NCBI RefSeq assembly: GCF_001661675.2 | Contig: NZ_CP019603.1 | Location: 1 to 64,000 of the forward strand | DNA length: 64,000 bases | Source: Croceicoccus marinus | Lineage (GTDB): Bacteria > Pseudomonadota > Alphaproteobacteria > Sphingomonadales > Sphingomonadaceae | Direction of reading: 5' to 3' | Part shown: in pieces, positions 39,288 to 48,278 of the stretch | How the letters are laid out: each line of letters starts with the position of its first letter | Numbering within the stretch: the stretch's first letter is position 1 | Position numbers and translations under genes: made by a program | The notes under the pieces: model-generated | The model's input: only the letters and a program-made list of their open reading frames with translations | Databases searched by the model: none | What the model was told of the DNA's origin: nothing

Positions 39288-40951
39288 CGCACAGTTTCGA
39301 TTATATCGTCATCGGCTCGGGTTCAGCAGGCAGCGTGCTGGCCAATCGCCTGTCTGCCGACCCCACCATTTCGCTCGCCCTGATCGAGGCGGGGCCGTCC
39401 GATCGCAAATGGCCGGTCAACATCAAGACGATCATGCCGGTCGGTAATATCTTCCTGATTCCGCATGCGCGTTACAACTGGCAGCAGCAGTTGAGCGGCG
39501 GCGATGCGATCGACGGGCGCGTCATCGGCTTTCCGCGCGGCAAGCTTTTCGGTGGATGCAGCGCGATCAATGGCGGCGTCTATATTCGCGGACAGGAAGA
39601 AGATTACGCAGGCTGGGTGCAGGCAGGCAATCCCGGCTGGGGCTGGGACGATGTACTTCCCGTTTTCAAGCGGCTCGAAAACTACCACGGCCCTGACAAG
39701 TCATGGCACGGCAGGGGTGCGGAACTGGATGTCGAAAAGCCCGCATCGTTCAACCCGATCACTGCCGCGATCATCGACGCTGCGGTAGAGGCAGGGCATT
39801 TCCGCAACGAGGATTTCGCTAGCGAACGCAAGGATGGCTTTGGGCGCTATGACCTCAACCAGCGGCGCGGGACGCGCCTTTCGGCGGCCCGCGCTTTCCT
39901 CCACCCGGCACTTGGACGACCGAACCTCAGCGTTTTCGATGAAACGCTGGTACGGCGCATCATCATCAATGATGGCCGCGCCACCGGGATCGAGATCGAG
40001 CGCGAAGGCAAGCGCGAGATCATGACCGCCAAAAGCGAAGTGCTAGTCAGCGCGGGCGCGACAAATTCGCCGCATCTGTTGATGCTCTCGGGCATTGGCG
40101 ACAGGGATGATCTGGTCAAGGTGGGCGTCGAGCCGGCACACCATCTTCCGGGCGTCGGCGCGCATCTGCAAGATCATCCCACCGTGCATATCTCGGTTGA
40201 AAATCCGACGGGGGAATCCTATGCAAACTCGCGTTCGGCGCTGGCCCGCAATGCCTTCGCGCCGTTCATATATGCTTTGAAACGCGAAGGCATGTTCGCT
40301 TCGAACGTGGCGGAGTGCGGCGGCTTCGTCTGCACCGACGGCAGCGGCAGGCCCGATATCCAGATGACCTTCCTGGTCGGGTTGAAGGGCAATGCCCGCG
40401 TGGTGCCCAGCGACCATGGCTTCATGGCGCTGATCCAGCTACTTCGCCCCAATAGCGAGGGGCGCGTGCGGCTGGCGAGCAACAGGGCCGAGGACAAGCC
40501 GATCATCGAGCCCAATTTCTTTGACGATCCGCGCGACATGGCAACGCTTATCGCCGGTTTCCGCGAGGCGCGGCGCATTTTTGCGCAACCTGCGCTGGCC
40601 GCCATGCGCGGCAAGGAGATCGAGCCTGGGGCCGAGCATCTCAGCGACGAAGCGCTCGACAAGGCGCTGCGCAAGATCGTCAATACTGCCTATCACCCCA
40701 CCGGCACCTGTAAGATGGGGCCTGCCAGCGATCCGCTAGCCGTGGTCGATGACCGGTTGAGGGTGCACGGGATCGACGGGCTGCGCGTGATCGATGCCTC
40801 GGTCATGCCCTCGATCATCAGCGGCAATACAAGCGCGCCCACGATGATGATCGCCCAGCGCGCCGCCGATTTCATTCTGGAAGAGCGCAAATCGCATAAT
40901 TCGCAAGCGGCCGAAACGGTCCGGGTTGCAGAAACGGAGCTTCAGTCATGA
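39284..40951 (+). CDS. GMC-family FAD oxidoreductase (alcohol dehydrogenase type)
   Basis: Oxidises a primary alcohol to an aldehyde with FAD. 555 residues. YIVIGSGSAGSVLANRLSAD is the ADP-binding site; FPRGKLFGGCSAINGGVYIR and AGATNSPHLLMLSGIG are the two GMC signatures. YHPTGTCKMGPASDPLAVVD has the catalytic His and SGNTSAPTMMIAQRAADFI the second active-site Asn. Relatives oxidise polyethylene glycol, choline and lignin-derived alcohols; none can be singled out. Four-base overlaps with the MFS gene and the aldehyde dehydrogenase place it in one tight operon. Confidence 0.93.
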   Translation: MTHSFDYIVIGSGSAGSVLANRLSADPTISLALIEAGPSDRKWPVNIKTIMPVGNIFLIPHARYNWQQQLSGGDAIDGRVIGFPRGKLFGGCSAINGGVYIRGQEEDYAGWVQAGNPGWGWDDVLPVFKRLENYHGPDKSWHGRGAELDVEKPASFNPITAAIIDAAVEAGHFRNEDFASERKDGFGRYDLNQRRGTRLSAARAFLHPALGRPNLSVFDETLVRRIIINDGRATGIEIEREGKREIMTAKSEVLVSAGATNSPHLLMLSGIGDRDDLVKVGVEPAHHLPGVGAHLQDHPTVHISVENPTGESYANSRSALARNAFAPFIYALKREGMFASNVAECGGFVCTDGSGRPDIQMTFLVGLKGNARVVPSDHGFMALIQLLRPNSEGRVRLASNRAEDKPIIEPNFFDDPRDMATLIAGFREARRIFAQPALAAMRGKEIEPGAEHLSDEALDKALRKIVNTAYHPTGTCKMGPASDPLAVVDDRLRVHGIDGLRVIDASVMPSIISGNTSAPTMMIAQRAADFILEERKSHNSQAAETVRVAETELQS

Positions 40952-42429
40952 ACGCAAACACGCCCATCACCTCGGTCATCGCGAAGCGCGATCAGGACAT
41001 GCTGATCAGCGGCAAGCGCGTGCCCGCCGTTTCCGGCCAGCGTTTCGAAACACGCAATCCTGCCACGGGCGAACTGCTGGCCAATGTCGCGCAGGGCGGC
41101 GCCGAAGATGTCGACCGCGCCGTGAAAGCCGCGCGAGAGGCGTTGAGCGGCCCGTGGAGCCGGATGAAGCCCGCCGAGCGGCAGGCGATCATGCTGCGCC
41201 TTGCCGATCTGGTCGAAGAGAACTGGGACGAGCTTGCCATGCTCGACACGCTGGACCTTGGCGCGCCGCTATCGCGTACGCGGCTGGGCAAGGTCAGGGC
41301 GGGCGCATTGCTGCGCTATTATGCCGGACAGGCCCCGCTGATTTCGGGCGAGACGCTATCCAATTCCGTACCCGGCGATGTGCTGAGCCATACGCTGAAA
41401 GAGCCGATCGGCGTGGTAGCCGCGATCAACCCGTGGAACGGTCCCATCGGCATGTCGGTATGGAAGTCCGGCCCTGTCCTGGCCACCGGTTGTACGCTGG
41501 TGATGAAACCCGCCGAACAGACGCCGCTGTCAGCGCTGCGCTTTGCCGAGCTGTGCCTTGAGGCGGGCGTACCCGATGGCGTCATCAATGTCGTCACCGG
41601 CCTTGGCGATGCGGGCGCGGCGCTTTCTGCCCATCCGGATGTCGACAAGATCGCGTTCACCGGTTCGACCGGCGTGGGTCAGAAAATTATCGAGGCTGCG
41701 GCCCCGACGATGAAGCGAGTCACCGTCGAACTGGGTGGCAAATCGCCCAATATCGTCTTTGCCGATGCCGATCTCGACAAGGCGGTGCCGGCCGCGGCCA
41801 ATGCGGTCTTTGCCAATGCCGGCCAGATCTGCAGCGCGGGCACGCGCCTGTTCGTCCAGTCCTCGATCCACGATGAATTCATTGAGCGTCTTGTCGAACA
41901 CAGCCGCACCATTCGCGTTGGCGATCCGCTTGACCCCGAAACACAGATCGGTCCGGTCGTGTCTCAGGCGCAGATGGAGCGCATCCTTTCTTTCATCGAC
42001 GGGGCCGAGGATGAGGGCGCCAGCCCGCTGTTGGGCGGTGCGCGCAAGGCGGGCGAAGGATATGACGCGGGCTATTTCATCGAACCCACCATTTTTGGCA
42101 ATGTCACCGACGGTATGACGATTGCGCGCGAAGAGATCTTCGGGCCGGTCCTATCGGCTTTTTCCTTCGACACGGTCGATGAGGTGCTGACCCGTGCCAA
42201 TGCGACAAGCTTCGGCCTTGGCAGCGGCGTGTGGACCAGCAATCTTGCCACCGCGCATAAGATGGCGCGCGGCATCAAGGCCGGTTCGGTCTGGGTTAAC
42301 TGCTACCAGATGCTCGACCCTGGCGTTCCTTTCGGCGGATATAAGTTGAGCGGATTCGGGCGCGAGTCCGGCCCGCATCACATCGAGGAATATCTGGAAA
42401 CGAAGGCGGTCTGGATCAACCTCGACTGA
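40948..42429 (+). CDS. NAD(P)-dependent aldehyde dehydrogenase
   Basis: 493 residues. AINPWNGPIGMSVWKSGPVL, MKPAEQTPLSALRFAELCLE and FTGSTGVGQKIIEAAAPTM form the cofactor site. ELGGKSPNIVFADADLDK has the general-base Glu and NAGQICSAGTRLFVQSS the catalytic Cys. It overlaps the GMC gene by four bases, so it probably oxidises the aldehyde that enzyme makes. It is the last gene of the oxygenase-reductase-MFS-GMC-ALDH run. It shares under 50% identity by eye with the other ALDH in the island. Confidence 0.94.
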   Translation: MNANTPITSVIAKRDQDMLISGKRVPAVSGQRFETRNPATGELLANVAQGGAEDVDRAVKAAREALSGPWSRMKPAERQAIMLRLADLVEENWDELAMLDTLDLGAPLSRTRLGKVRAGALLRYYAGQAPLISGETLSNSVPGDVLSHTLKEPIGVVAAINPWNGPIGMSVWKSGPVLATGCTLVMKPAEQTPLSALRFAELCLEAGVPDGVINVVTGLGDAGAALSAHPDVDKIAFTGSTGVGQKIIEAAAPTMKRVTVELGGKSPNIVFADADLDKAVPAAANAVFANAGQICSAGTRLFVQSSIHDEFIERLVEHSRTIRVGDPLDPETQIGPVVSQAQMERILSFIDGAEDEGASPLLGGARKAGEGYDAGYFIEPTIFGNVTDGMTIAREEIFGPVLSAFSFDTVDEVLTRANATSFGLGSGVWTSNLATAHKMARGIKAGSVWVNCYQMLDPGVPFGGYKLSGFGRESGPHHIEEYLETKAVWINLD

Positions 42430-42447
42430 TCCGACAGGGCGCGTGGG

Positions 42448-43665
42448 TCAGATCCACGTGCCCGTGAGATCGGGGTTGGATGTGCGTTCGCGCGCGGCCT
42501 CTTCCAGCTTTTCGAAGAACAGGCGCTGGGTCGCTGTGGGTCGCCAGCTGCGCCGCGTGGTGATCCCCACCATGCGGCGGCTGCCTTCCAGCGGCTTGCC
42601 AATCTGCGTCAAAAGCCCGCTGCGGATCTGCAGCGCGACCTGATCGGGCGACAATAGCGTCAGCAGGTTCGAGTAGGTCAGCAGGCGGCCGATGATCATC
42701 ACCGATCCGCATTCGATCTGCGTTTCGGGCCTTGGCCCTTCGGCAAAGAACCGTTCCCAATGTGCCCTGAGCGGGGCGTCGGCGGGCGCCACGATCCATG
42801 GATAGGACCGCAGCTGGTCCATGGTCGGCCTTTCCACCGATGCAAGCGGGTGCTGGCTGCCGGCGGCGACGACCAGAAGGTCCTCGATAAGCGGACGCTG
42901 ATATAGGTCGGCGATCTCGTGGGGGCGAAGTGCACCCACGATCATGTCGATGGCGCCATCGCGCAGCGGCTCCACAAGCTCGCTCCAGCTGCCTTCCAGT
43001 ACCTTGAACGACGCCTTTGGCACTTCCTTGGCGATATCGGCCATGGCGCGCGGCACGATATAGGGGCGAGCGAGCGGCAGCGCGCCGAAGGAGATCATTT
43101 CGCTGCGGCTGTCGCTGTCGAGCGCGAGATCGACCAGCGCCGCCTGAATTTCGGCAACGGCAAGCCGCGACCCGCGCGCAAGCTTTTTGCCTGCTGCATT
43201 CAGCCACACTGCCCGTCCGCGTCGTTCGACCAGATCGGTGCCGATGACCAGCTCCAGATCGCCCACCGCGCGATGGACAGCCGTTTGCGATATGGCAATG
43301 CTGCGCGCTGCTTCGGCAAAGCTGCCGGCATCCGCAAGCGCCAGAAAGGCGCGCAGCTGCGTCATCGTCATGAGCCGTTCGGGATTGTTGAACACATTGG
43401 TCAGGCCTTGGGCGCTGTCGGCCAGATGTTTCAGCGCGGCCTCTGTCCGTTCGATCACGATGCGACCCATGGCGGTGGGGATCATGCCGCCAGAACGCCG
43501 TTCGAACAGCGTATAGCCGAACTGGCGTTCAAGCTTGGCAATGCCTTGTGTCAGGGCGGGTTGGGAAAGGTTCACCAGGGAACCTGCCGCGGTGATACTG
43601 CCGTGTTCGCGGATGGCCACCAGCCCGCGCAGGTGCCGGATGTTGATCTCGAAAACTTCGGTCAT
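42448..43665 (-). CDS. LysR-family regulator with two tandem helix-turn-helix domains
   Basis: Normal LysR proteins have about 300 residues with one N-terminal winged helix. This one has about 405. Residues about 8-67 read RHLRGLVAIREHGSITAAGS and SQPALTQGIAKLERQFGYTL followed by FERR. Residues about 100-160 repeat the plan: MTQLRAFLALADAGSFAEAA, SQTAVHRAVGDLELVIGTDL and VERR. A normal effector domain follows. ATG 43665 or a GTG at 43692 may be used. It converges on the aldehyde dehydrogenase operon and is likely a local regulator. A weak hairpin at 42437-42463 lies at the convergence. Confidence 0.9.
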   Translation of the reverse strand: MTEVFEINIRHLRGLVAIREHGSITAAGSLVNLSQPALTQGIAKLERQFGYTLFERRSGGMIPTAMGRIVIERTEAALKHLADSAQGLTNVFNNPERLMTMTQLRAFLALADAGSFAEAARSIAISQTAVHRAVGDLELVIGTDLVERRGRAVWLNAAGKKLARGSRLAVAEIQAALVDLALDSDSRSEMISFGALPLARPYIVPRAMADIAKEVPKASFKVLEGSWSELVEPLRDGAIDMIVGALRPHEIADLYQRPLIEDLLVVAAGSQHPLASVERPTMDQLRSYPWIVAPADAPLRAHWERFFAEGPRPETQIECGSVMIIGRLLTYSNLLTLLSPDQVALQIRSGLLTQIGKPLEGSRRMVGITTRRSWRPTATQRLFFEKLEEAARERTSNPDLTGTWI

Positions 43666-43723
43666 TTCCTCAACCCGCTCTCGGTCCGGCACCTGATTGT
43701 TCCGATGTGTCTCTCGATAGAAC

Positions 43724-44905
43724 TTATAGCATCATGCCTTGAGAGCGATATGTCTCGATCTCGTCGTCCGGTAAATCTAATATGTCGTGAAGGATGGCGC
43801 CGCCATCCTCGCCCAGCGCGGGCATGTGATCGCGGGCATGGGCGGCCGAATTGGACATTTTGAAAGGAGGGTTGGTCACTTTGAACTGGCCGGCACCGTC
43901 GTCCAGCGTGGTAAAGGCCTGGCGTGCTGCCAGTTGCTCGTCCTCCATCACCTCGGTGACGTTGCGATAGACAGCGCAGGGCACGCCTTTTGCCGATAGC
44001 TGTGCTTCGGCCTGTGCCGAACTGTGCTTCATGGTCCAGCTCTCGGCTTCGGCCAGCAGCGCATCCCAGTTTCGATTGCGATCGGCATTGGTGGCAAAGC
44101 GCGGATCGTCGGCCAGATCTTCACGCTCCATTGCTTTTACCAGGCTCAGGAAATTGCCGGGGCTGGTGGGGGCGACCATGATGAATCCGTCGGCGGTGCG
44201 CAAAGGTTTGTAAAGCGGGCGGCGCTGATCGAGAGGCTGCTGCGCGGTCTGCGTTTCATACACCAGCATGCCGACCATCGCTTCCAGCATGGACACATCG
44301 ATGAACTGGCCCGCGCCGGTCCGTTCGCGTTGGAAGAGCGCGGTCTGGATCGCGCCAAAAGCGTGGGTGCCACCAAGAACGTCAGCGATGAAGATGCCGC
44401 TGGTTGCCGGCTTGTCCGCATTGTCCTGATATTCAAGATTGGTCATGTCGAATCCGCTGCTGGCATGGATGACCGGCGCATAGGCGGGGGAATGGGCCTT
44501 GGGCCCTTGTTGGCCATAGCCTGAGATCGAGCAGTAGATCAGGCGCGGATTGGTTTTGGCCAGCGTTTCATAATCAAGGCCGAAACGGGCCATCACGCCG
44601 GGGCGGAAATTTTCGACCACGATGTCACACTGGCTGGCCAGCTTGCGGATGGTCTCCTGCATGGCAGGGTTCTTCAGGTCGCAGGCAAGACTGCGCTTGC
44701 CGGCGTTGAGCTGTGCGAAATAGCGGCTCTTGCCATCGCGCAGCGGCGGACGGGCGCGGACCTGATCGCCGCCTTTCATCGTCTCCACCTTGATGACCTC
44801 GGCGCCAAGATCGGCCAGCATGCGAGTGGCGAACGGACCTGCCATCACTGCCGTGAAATCCAGCACCCTGATCCCATCAAGGGCGCCTGCCATCCGATCG
44901 TCCAC
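43724..44905 (-). CDS. Class III (CaiB/BaiF family) CoA-transferase
   Basis: Moves CoA between carboxylic acids; this would activate an acid made by the aldehyde dehydrogenases. 393 residues from a GTG at 44905 with GGAGAG before it; ATG 44893 is possible. GIRVLDFTAVMAGPFATRML and LGAEVIKVETMKGGDQVR are the family's N-terminal CoA-binding blocks. LNAGKRSLACDLKNP is conserved, and the catalytic Asp is expected in the ISGYGQQGP to GFDMTNLEY part. GntR-type site 4 is directly upstream. No CoA-ligase gene lies in the island, so this may be the sole activation step. Confidence 0.9.
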   Translation of the reverse strand: MDDRMAGALDGIRVLDFTAVMAGPFATRMLADLGAEVIKVETMKGGDQVRARPPLRDGKSRYFAQLNAGKRSLACDLKNPAMQETIRKLASQCDIVVENFRPGVMARFGLDYETLAKTNPRLIYCSISGYGQQGPKAHSPAYAPVIHASSGFDMTNLEYQDNADKPATSGIFIADVLGGTHAFGAIQTALFQRERTGAGQFIDVSMLEAMVGMLVYETQTAQQPLDQRRPLYKPLRTADGFIMVAPTSPGNFLSLVKAMEREDLADDPRFATNADRNRNWDALLAEAESWTMKHSSAQAEAQLSAKGVPCAVYRNVTEVMEDEQLAARQAFTTLDDGAGQFKVTNPPFKMSNSAAHARDHMPALGEDGGAILHDILDLPDDEIETYRSQGMML

Positions 44906-44930
44906 ACCGCTCTCCGTCTCTTAAAGGTGT

Positions 44931-44945
44931 AATGGTCCTACCTAT
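44931..44945. promoter_or_regulatory. GntR(FadR/PdhR-like) operator candidate, site 4, before the CoA-transferase
   Basis: AATGGTCCTACCTAT keeps the left arm and ACC of the right arm. It starts 25 bp before the CoA-transferase start codon, in the likely promoter. Confidence 0.5.
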
Positions 44946-45007
44946 AAAAATCGGGCGGTAAAATGCAAGTGGGTGCCGATGGTCATCAGCGCGCAAAGCG
45001 CCAGATG

Positions 45008-45742
45008 CTAGCGCGCCGCGTTTTCCTGCATGTGTTGGTGTATCCGGTCGAGGTGCGCGGTCATTTCCGCGACGGCTGCATCGCAGTCCCTCTCTCGCAG
45101 GGCCGTGACAAGGCGGTGGCGCGAATCGATCAAGGTTTCCTGCAACGTCTTGTAATTCGGCCCGGCCACGAAAGCCTGCAGGATCGATGATAAGGCCCCG
45201 ACGAACAACGCATAGATGCGGTTCCCCGTCGCTTCGGCCAGCACCTGATAGAACTCAACCGCGCAGTGATAGCGTGCCTCGACATCGGTCTCGATGCGGG
45301 TCTGCTCCACGATGGCGGCCAAGCGATCGAATTGGGCGTCGGTCCCGCGTTCGCACGCAAGGCGAACGACAGTGGCTTGAATGCTGAGACGCGCTTCGGT
45401 CAATTCGTCGAGCGAGACTTTGCCGAGATGGACGAAGTCCTGCATCGCCTGCGCGACATGTTCATTTTCTGCCGCCTGAATGAAGGCGCCGCCCTTCACG
45501 CCCTTTTCGTTGCGGATGATACCCGACATTTCAAGGCTTCGCAGCGCCTCGCGCACCGCGTTGCGGCTGATCTGGAAGCGGACGGCCAGTTCGCGTTCGG
45601 CCGGAAGCTTGTCACCTGCCTTTAACGTGCCATCAGCGACCATCTGGCGCACCTGATCGCATACCGCTTCGAATGCGCGCTGCGTCTTGATGGGTTTGAA
45701 GCCCCTCTTGATTTCGCTTCCTGCCGGTTTTGCCATGATCAT
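45008..45742 (-). CDS. GntR-family regulator, FadR/FCD subfamily; probable regulator of the island
   Basis: 244 residues. The winged helix (about residues 15-85) has LPAERELAVRFQISRNAVRE and ALRSLEMSGII. The C-terminal all-helical FCD domain has LTEARLSIQATVVRLACERG and ends HLDRIHQHMQENAAR, with His residues that bind a metal and an acid ligand in relatives. This subfamily binds TGGTNNNACCA sites. Six such sites lie in promoters from 22.9 to 46.8 kb, one 70 bp upstream of this gene. It is therefore the best candidate for the island's controller and is likely autoregulated. Which effector it binds is unknown. Confidence 0.92.
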   Translation of the reverse strand: MIMAKPAGSEIKRGFKPIKTQRAFEAVCDQVRQMVADGTLKAGDKLPAERELAVRFQISRNAVREALRSLEMSGIIRNEKGVKGGAFIQAAENEHVAQAMQDFVHLGKVSLDELTEARLSIQATVVRLACERGTDAQFDRLAAIVEQTRIETDVEARYHCAVEFYQVLAEATGNRIYALFVGALSSILQAFVAGPNYKTLQETLIDSRHRLVTALRERDCDAAVAEMTAHLDRIHQHMQENAAR

Positions 45743-45811
45743 GTTTTGCCAGTTGCTCTTGTTTTCCAGCTATCGGTATTGCCCGTTTCGCGTGCTGACA
45801 AGTGCTGGCCC

Positions 45812-45826
45812 AATGGTCCGACCTCT
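45812..45826. promoter_or_regulatory. GntR(FadR/PdhR-like) operator candidate, site 5, in the gntR-merR intergenic region
   Basis: AATGGTCCGACCTCT has the TGGTNNNACC core. It lies 70 bp before the gntR start and 120 bp before the merR-like start, consistent with autoregulation. Confidence 0.5.
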
Positions 45827-45945
45827 TGCCAACGGGCTTTCCGGCCCGGATCGGATCGATCGACCTTGATCTGGCGCAAAGGTGGCGGCCTGCGGGTGCA
45901 CGGGCATCTTGCGCAGTCCCGCATCGCGTGCTGTAGCCTTGGCCA

Positions 45946-46689
45946 ATGAAAATGAAGGAACTGGAAGAAGCAACCGGCGTGAACAGGGAAACGATACGCG
46001 TTTTCCTGCGCGAGGGTCTTGTTCCTCAACCGGAACGCAGCGGCAGGACCGTCGCCGAATACGGCGATCAGCATGTTGAAGCGATCCGCGCGGTGCGGCG
46101 GCTTCAGCGGGAGAACCGGTTGACGCTGTCCCAGATCAAGGAGCTTGTTGCCGGCAGCGGAACCAGCAAGCGGGTTGATGAGAGCGCCTTCGACGACCTG
46201 GAAACCCTGGTGGCTCACAGCGAAGCATCCGATCAGGCCCCTGTGCCCCTCGATTCTCTGGTCAAGCGTTATCCCAAGGCCCGACAGGACGCGAAGACAC
46301 TGAGCGAAATCGGGATTATCGAGATTATCGAGACCGATCAGGGTGAAGCCTTGAGCCTGACCTCGGCGGAACTGGTCAGCATCTGGGGCGATATGCGCAA
46401 CGCCGGTTTCAATGACACGCTCGATTATTCGCCGGACATATTGGGCTTCTATATCGAGGCTTCGGATTTCGTCGGCGCGTGGGAGGCCAAGACCTTTCTC
46501 GAACATGTCGAGGGCCGCAGGGACGTGGAGGAGGCAGCCCGCCTGGTCGAAGCGGCCTTGCCGCTCATGCTCAACTTTTTTGGCCTGATGCGCCGCCGCG
46601 CCTTTTTCCGGCATGTCGATGCGATCAGGCACGCGCGCGAAACGTCAGATAGCCGAACGCTGGATCATCGCGCGCATCGCGAACAATAG
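45946..46689 (+). CDS. MerR-family transcriptional regulator
   Basis: 247 residues. The N-terminal MerR winged helix reads MKELEEATGVNRETIRVFLR, then EGLVPQPERSGRTVAEYGDQ and LTLSQIKELVAG. The C-terminal 170 residues are helical, without the Cys ligands of metal-sensing MerR proteins, and are not assigned to a known ligand domain. It is divergent from gntR. No clear SD precedes the ATG at 45946 or 45952. Target genes are unknown; the P450 gene downstream on the same strand is 200 bp away. Confidence 0.8.
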   Translation: MKMKELEEATGVNRETIRVFLREGLVPQPERSGRTVAEYGDQHVEAIRAVRRLQRENRLTLSQIKELVAGSGTSKRVDESAFDDLETLVAHSEASDQAPVPLDSLVKRYPKARQDAKTLSEIGIIEIIETDQGEALSLTSAELVSIWGDMRNAGFNDTLDYSPDILGFYIEASDFVGAWEAKTFLEHVEGRRDVEEAARLVEAALPLMLNFFGLMRRRAFFRHVDAIRHARETSDSRTLDHRAHREQ

Positions 46690-46791
46690 TCGCGCCATTC
46701 GATTTGTCTGCGGACATTCGATTATGCGAATCAACATCCTCCGATTTCCGCCGGATTAGCCCGATCGCATCGAGTCATGCGAGTTTCCGCC

Positions 46792-46806
46792 AATGGTTCG
46801 ACCATT
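46792..46806. promoter_or_regulatory. GntR(FadR/PdhR-like) operator candidate, site 6, before the P450 gene
   Basis: AATGGTTCGACCATT is a perfect palindrome around a 3-bp centre, with the same arms as site 2. It lies 86 bp before the P450 start. Confidence 0.68.
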
Positions 46807-46892
46807 TTGGCGCTTGACCCAAATCATCTCTGCAGATTACGTATATTGAATACGCAAGAGGCGGCGAAATGGCCGCGGTTCGGGAGATAGAG

Positions 46893-48194
46893 ATGGCTTC
46901 GGCAACACAGGCGACTTCGCGTCCCATTATCCCTCAGCACATTGCAGAGACCGTCATTGCGGCGAAGTCCTATGCCGATGATGCCGTGATCTATGACGCA
47001 TTCAAATGGCTGCGCGGAAACATGCCGCTGGGCGTGGCCGAGGTCGAAGGATTCGATCCCATGTGGATCGTAACCCGCCATGCCGACATCCGCGAGGTCG
47101 AGAAGAACGCTAAACTTTTTCACAACGCCGATTTCAACCCGGTGCTGAACGACCGCGCTTCGGACGATTTTACCCGTGAAATGACGGGCGGGTCGGTCAG
47201 CGGCCTGGCGTCGCTGACCTATATGGATCCGCCGGTTCACCAGCAATATCGCATGCTGACGGCCAACTGGTTCCTGCCGGGCAAGATTGGAAAGCTCGAA
47301 GACCAGATTCGCGTTCTGGCCAAGCAGTCTGTCGAGCACTTCCTCAGCTTTGACGGTGAATGTGATTTCGTGCGTGATTTCGCGCTGCATTACCCGCTGC
47401 GCGTGATCATGACGCTTTTCGGCGTGCCGCCCGAAGATGAACCCAGGATGCTGAAGCTGACGCAGGAGTTCTTTGGCGGCCACGACCCTGAAGAGCAGCG
47501 TGACGAGATGAAGGACGATCCCGTCGCCGCCGCCAAGATGTGGGCCGCAGCGCTTGAGGATTTCTTCCAGTATTTCGACGCGCTGGCCGAAAAGCGCCGG
47601 GCCGAGCCGCAGGACGACCTTCTGACCCTGATCGCCAATTCGCGGATCAATGGCGCCCCCATCGGGCGTGACGAAGCCAATGGCTATTTCGTCGCCATCG
47701 CGACTGCGGGGCATGACACCACCTCTTCATCCGTCACAGGGGGCATGCACGGCATGATCGAGTTCCCTGAGAACTTCGAGAAGGTGAAGGCCGATCCCGC
47801 AATGATCCCTGGTCTTGTCGACGAGGCGATCCGCTGGACCAGTCCCGTGAAGCATTTCATGCGCAACGCGACGCAGGATGTGGAGGTCGGCGGACAGCTG
47901 ATCCGTTCGATGGACCGACTGATGATGTGTTACCCATCGGGCAATCGTGATGAGGCGGTGTTCGACGATCCGGACCGTTTTGACATCAGGCGCAGCCCCA
48001 ACAAGCACATCGCTTTCGGATTTGGCCCGCACATGTGCCTTGGCCAGCATCTGGCGAAACTGGAAATGCGCATCCTCTTCGAAGAACTGATGCCGCATAT
48101 CGCATCGATCGAGCTGGCTGGCCCGCCCAAGCTGGTCGAGGCCAATTTTGTTGGCGGTTACAAGAGCCTGCCGGTCCGCTTCCGCAAGGCCTAA
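46893..48194 (+). CDS. Cytochrome P450
   Basis: Haem monooxygenase of the soluble bacterial type, 433 residues from ATG 46893 (SD GGGAGA); an ATG at 46869 is also possible. The oxygen-binding I-helix is TAGHDTTSSS. The ExxR pair is in VDEAIRWTSP. The haem loop is FGFGPHMCLGQHLAKLEM with the thiolate Cys. Electrons would come from a ferredoxin and reductase, neither of which is adjacent. Relatives act on terpenoids, alkanes and steroids; no subfamily is claimed. The TonB receptor gene follows after 84 bp, probably in the same unit. Confidence 0.94.
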   Translation: MASATQATSRPIIPQHIAETVIAAKSYADDAVIYDAFKWLRGNMPLGVAEVEGFDPMWIVTRHADIREVEKNAKLFHNADFNPVLNDRASDDFTREMTGGSVSGLASLTYMDPPVHQQYRMLTANWFLPGKIGKLEDQIRVLAKQSVEHFLSFDGECDFVRDFALHYPLRVIMTLFGVPPEDEPRMLKLTQEFFGGHDPEEQRDEMKDDPVAAAKMWAAALEDFFQYFDALAEKRRAEPQDDLLTLIANSRINGAPIGRDEANGYFVAIATAGHDTTSSSVTGGMHGMIEFPENFEKVKADPAMIPGLVDEAIRWTSPVKHFMRNATQDVEVGGQLIRSMDRLMMCYPSGNRDEAVFDDPDRFDIRRSPNKHIAFGFGPHMCLGQHLAKLEMRILFEELMPHIASIELAGPPKLVEANFVGGYKSLPVRFRKA

Positions 48195-48278
48195 GCGCAA
48201 GAAATCCTGAAAAATAAGCAATTGAGATAGGGATATGGTTCCGAAGACGGCCAGCCCTGAATGAACAGGAGAGGGATA

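Noticed and set aside
42437..42463. Hairpin GGGCGCGTGG/CCACGTGCCC between ALDH and LysR genes
   Set aside because: Imperfect stem without a T-run, partly inside the LysR 3' coding end; noted but not called a terminator.
48225..48250. Possible seventh GntR site (ATATGGTTCCGAAG) before the TonB receptor at 48279
   Set aside because: Only the left half-site is present; there is no ACC arm at the right spacing.
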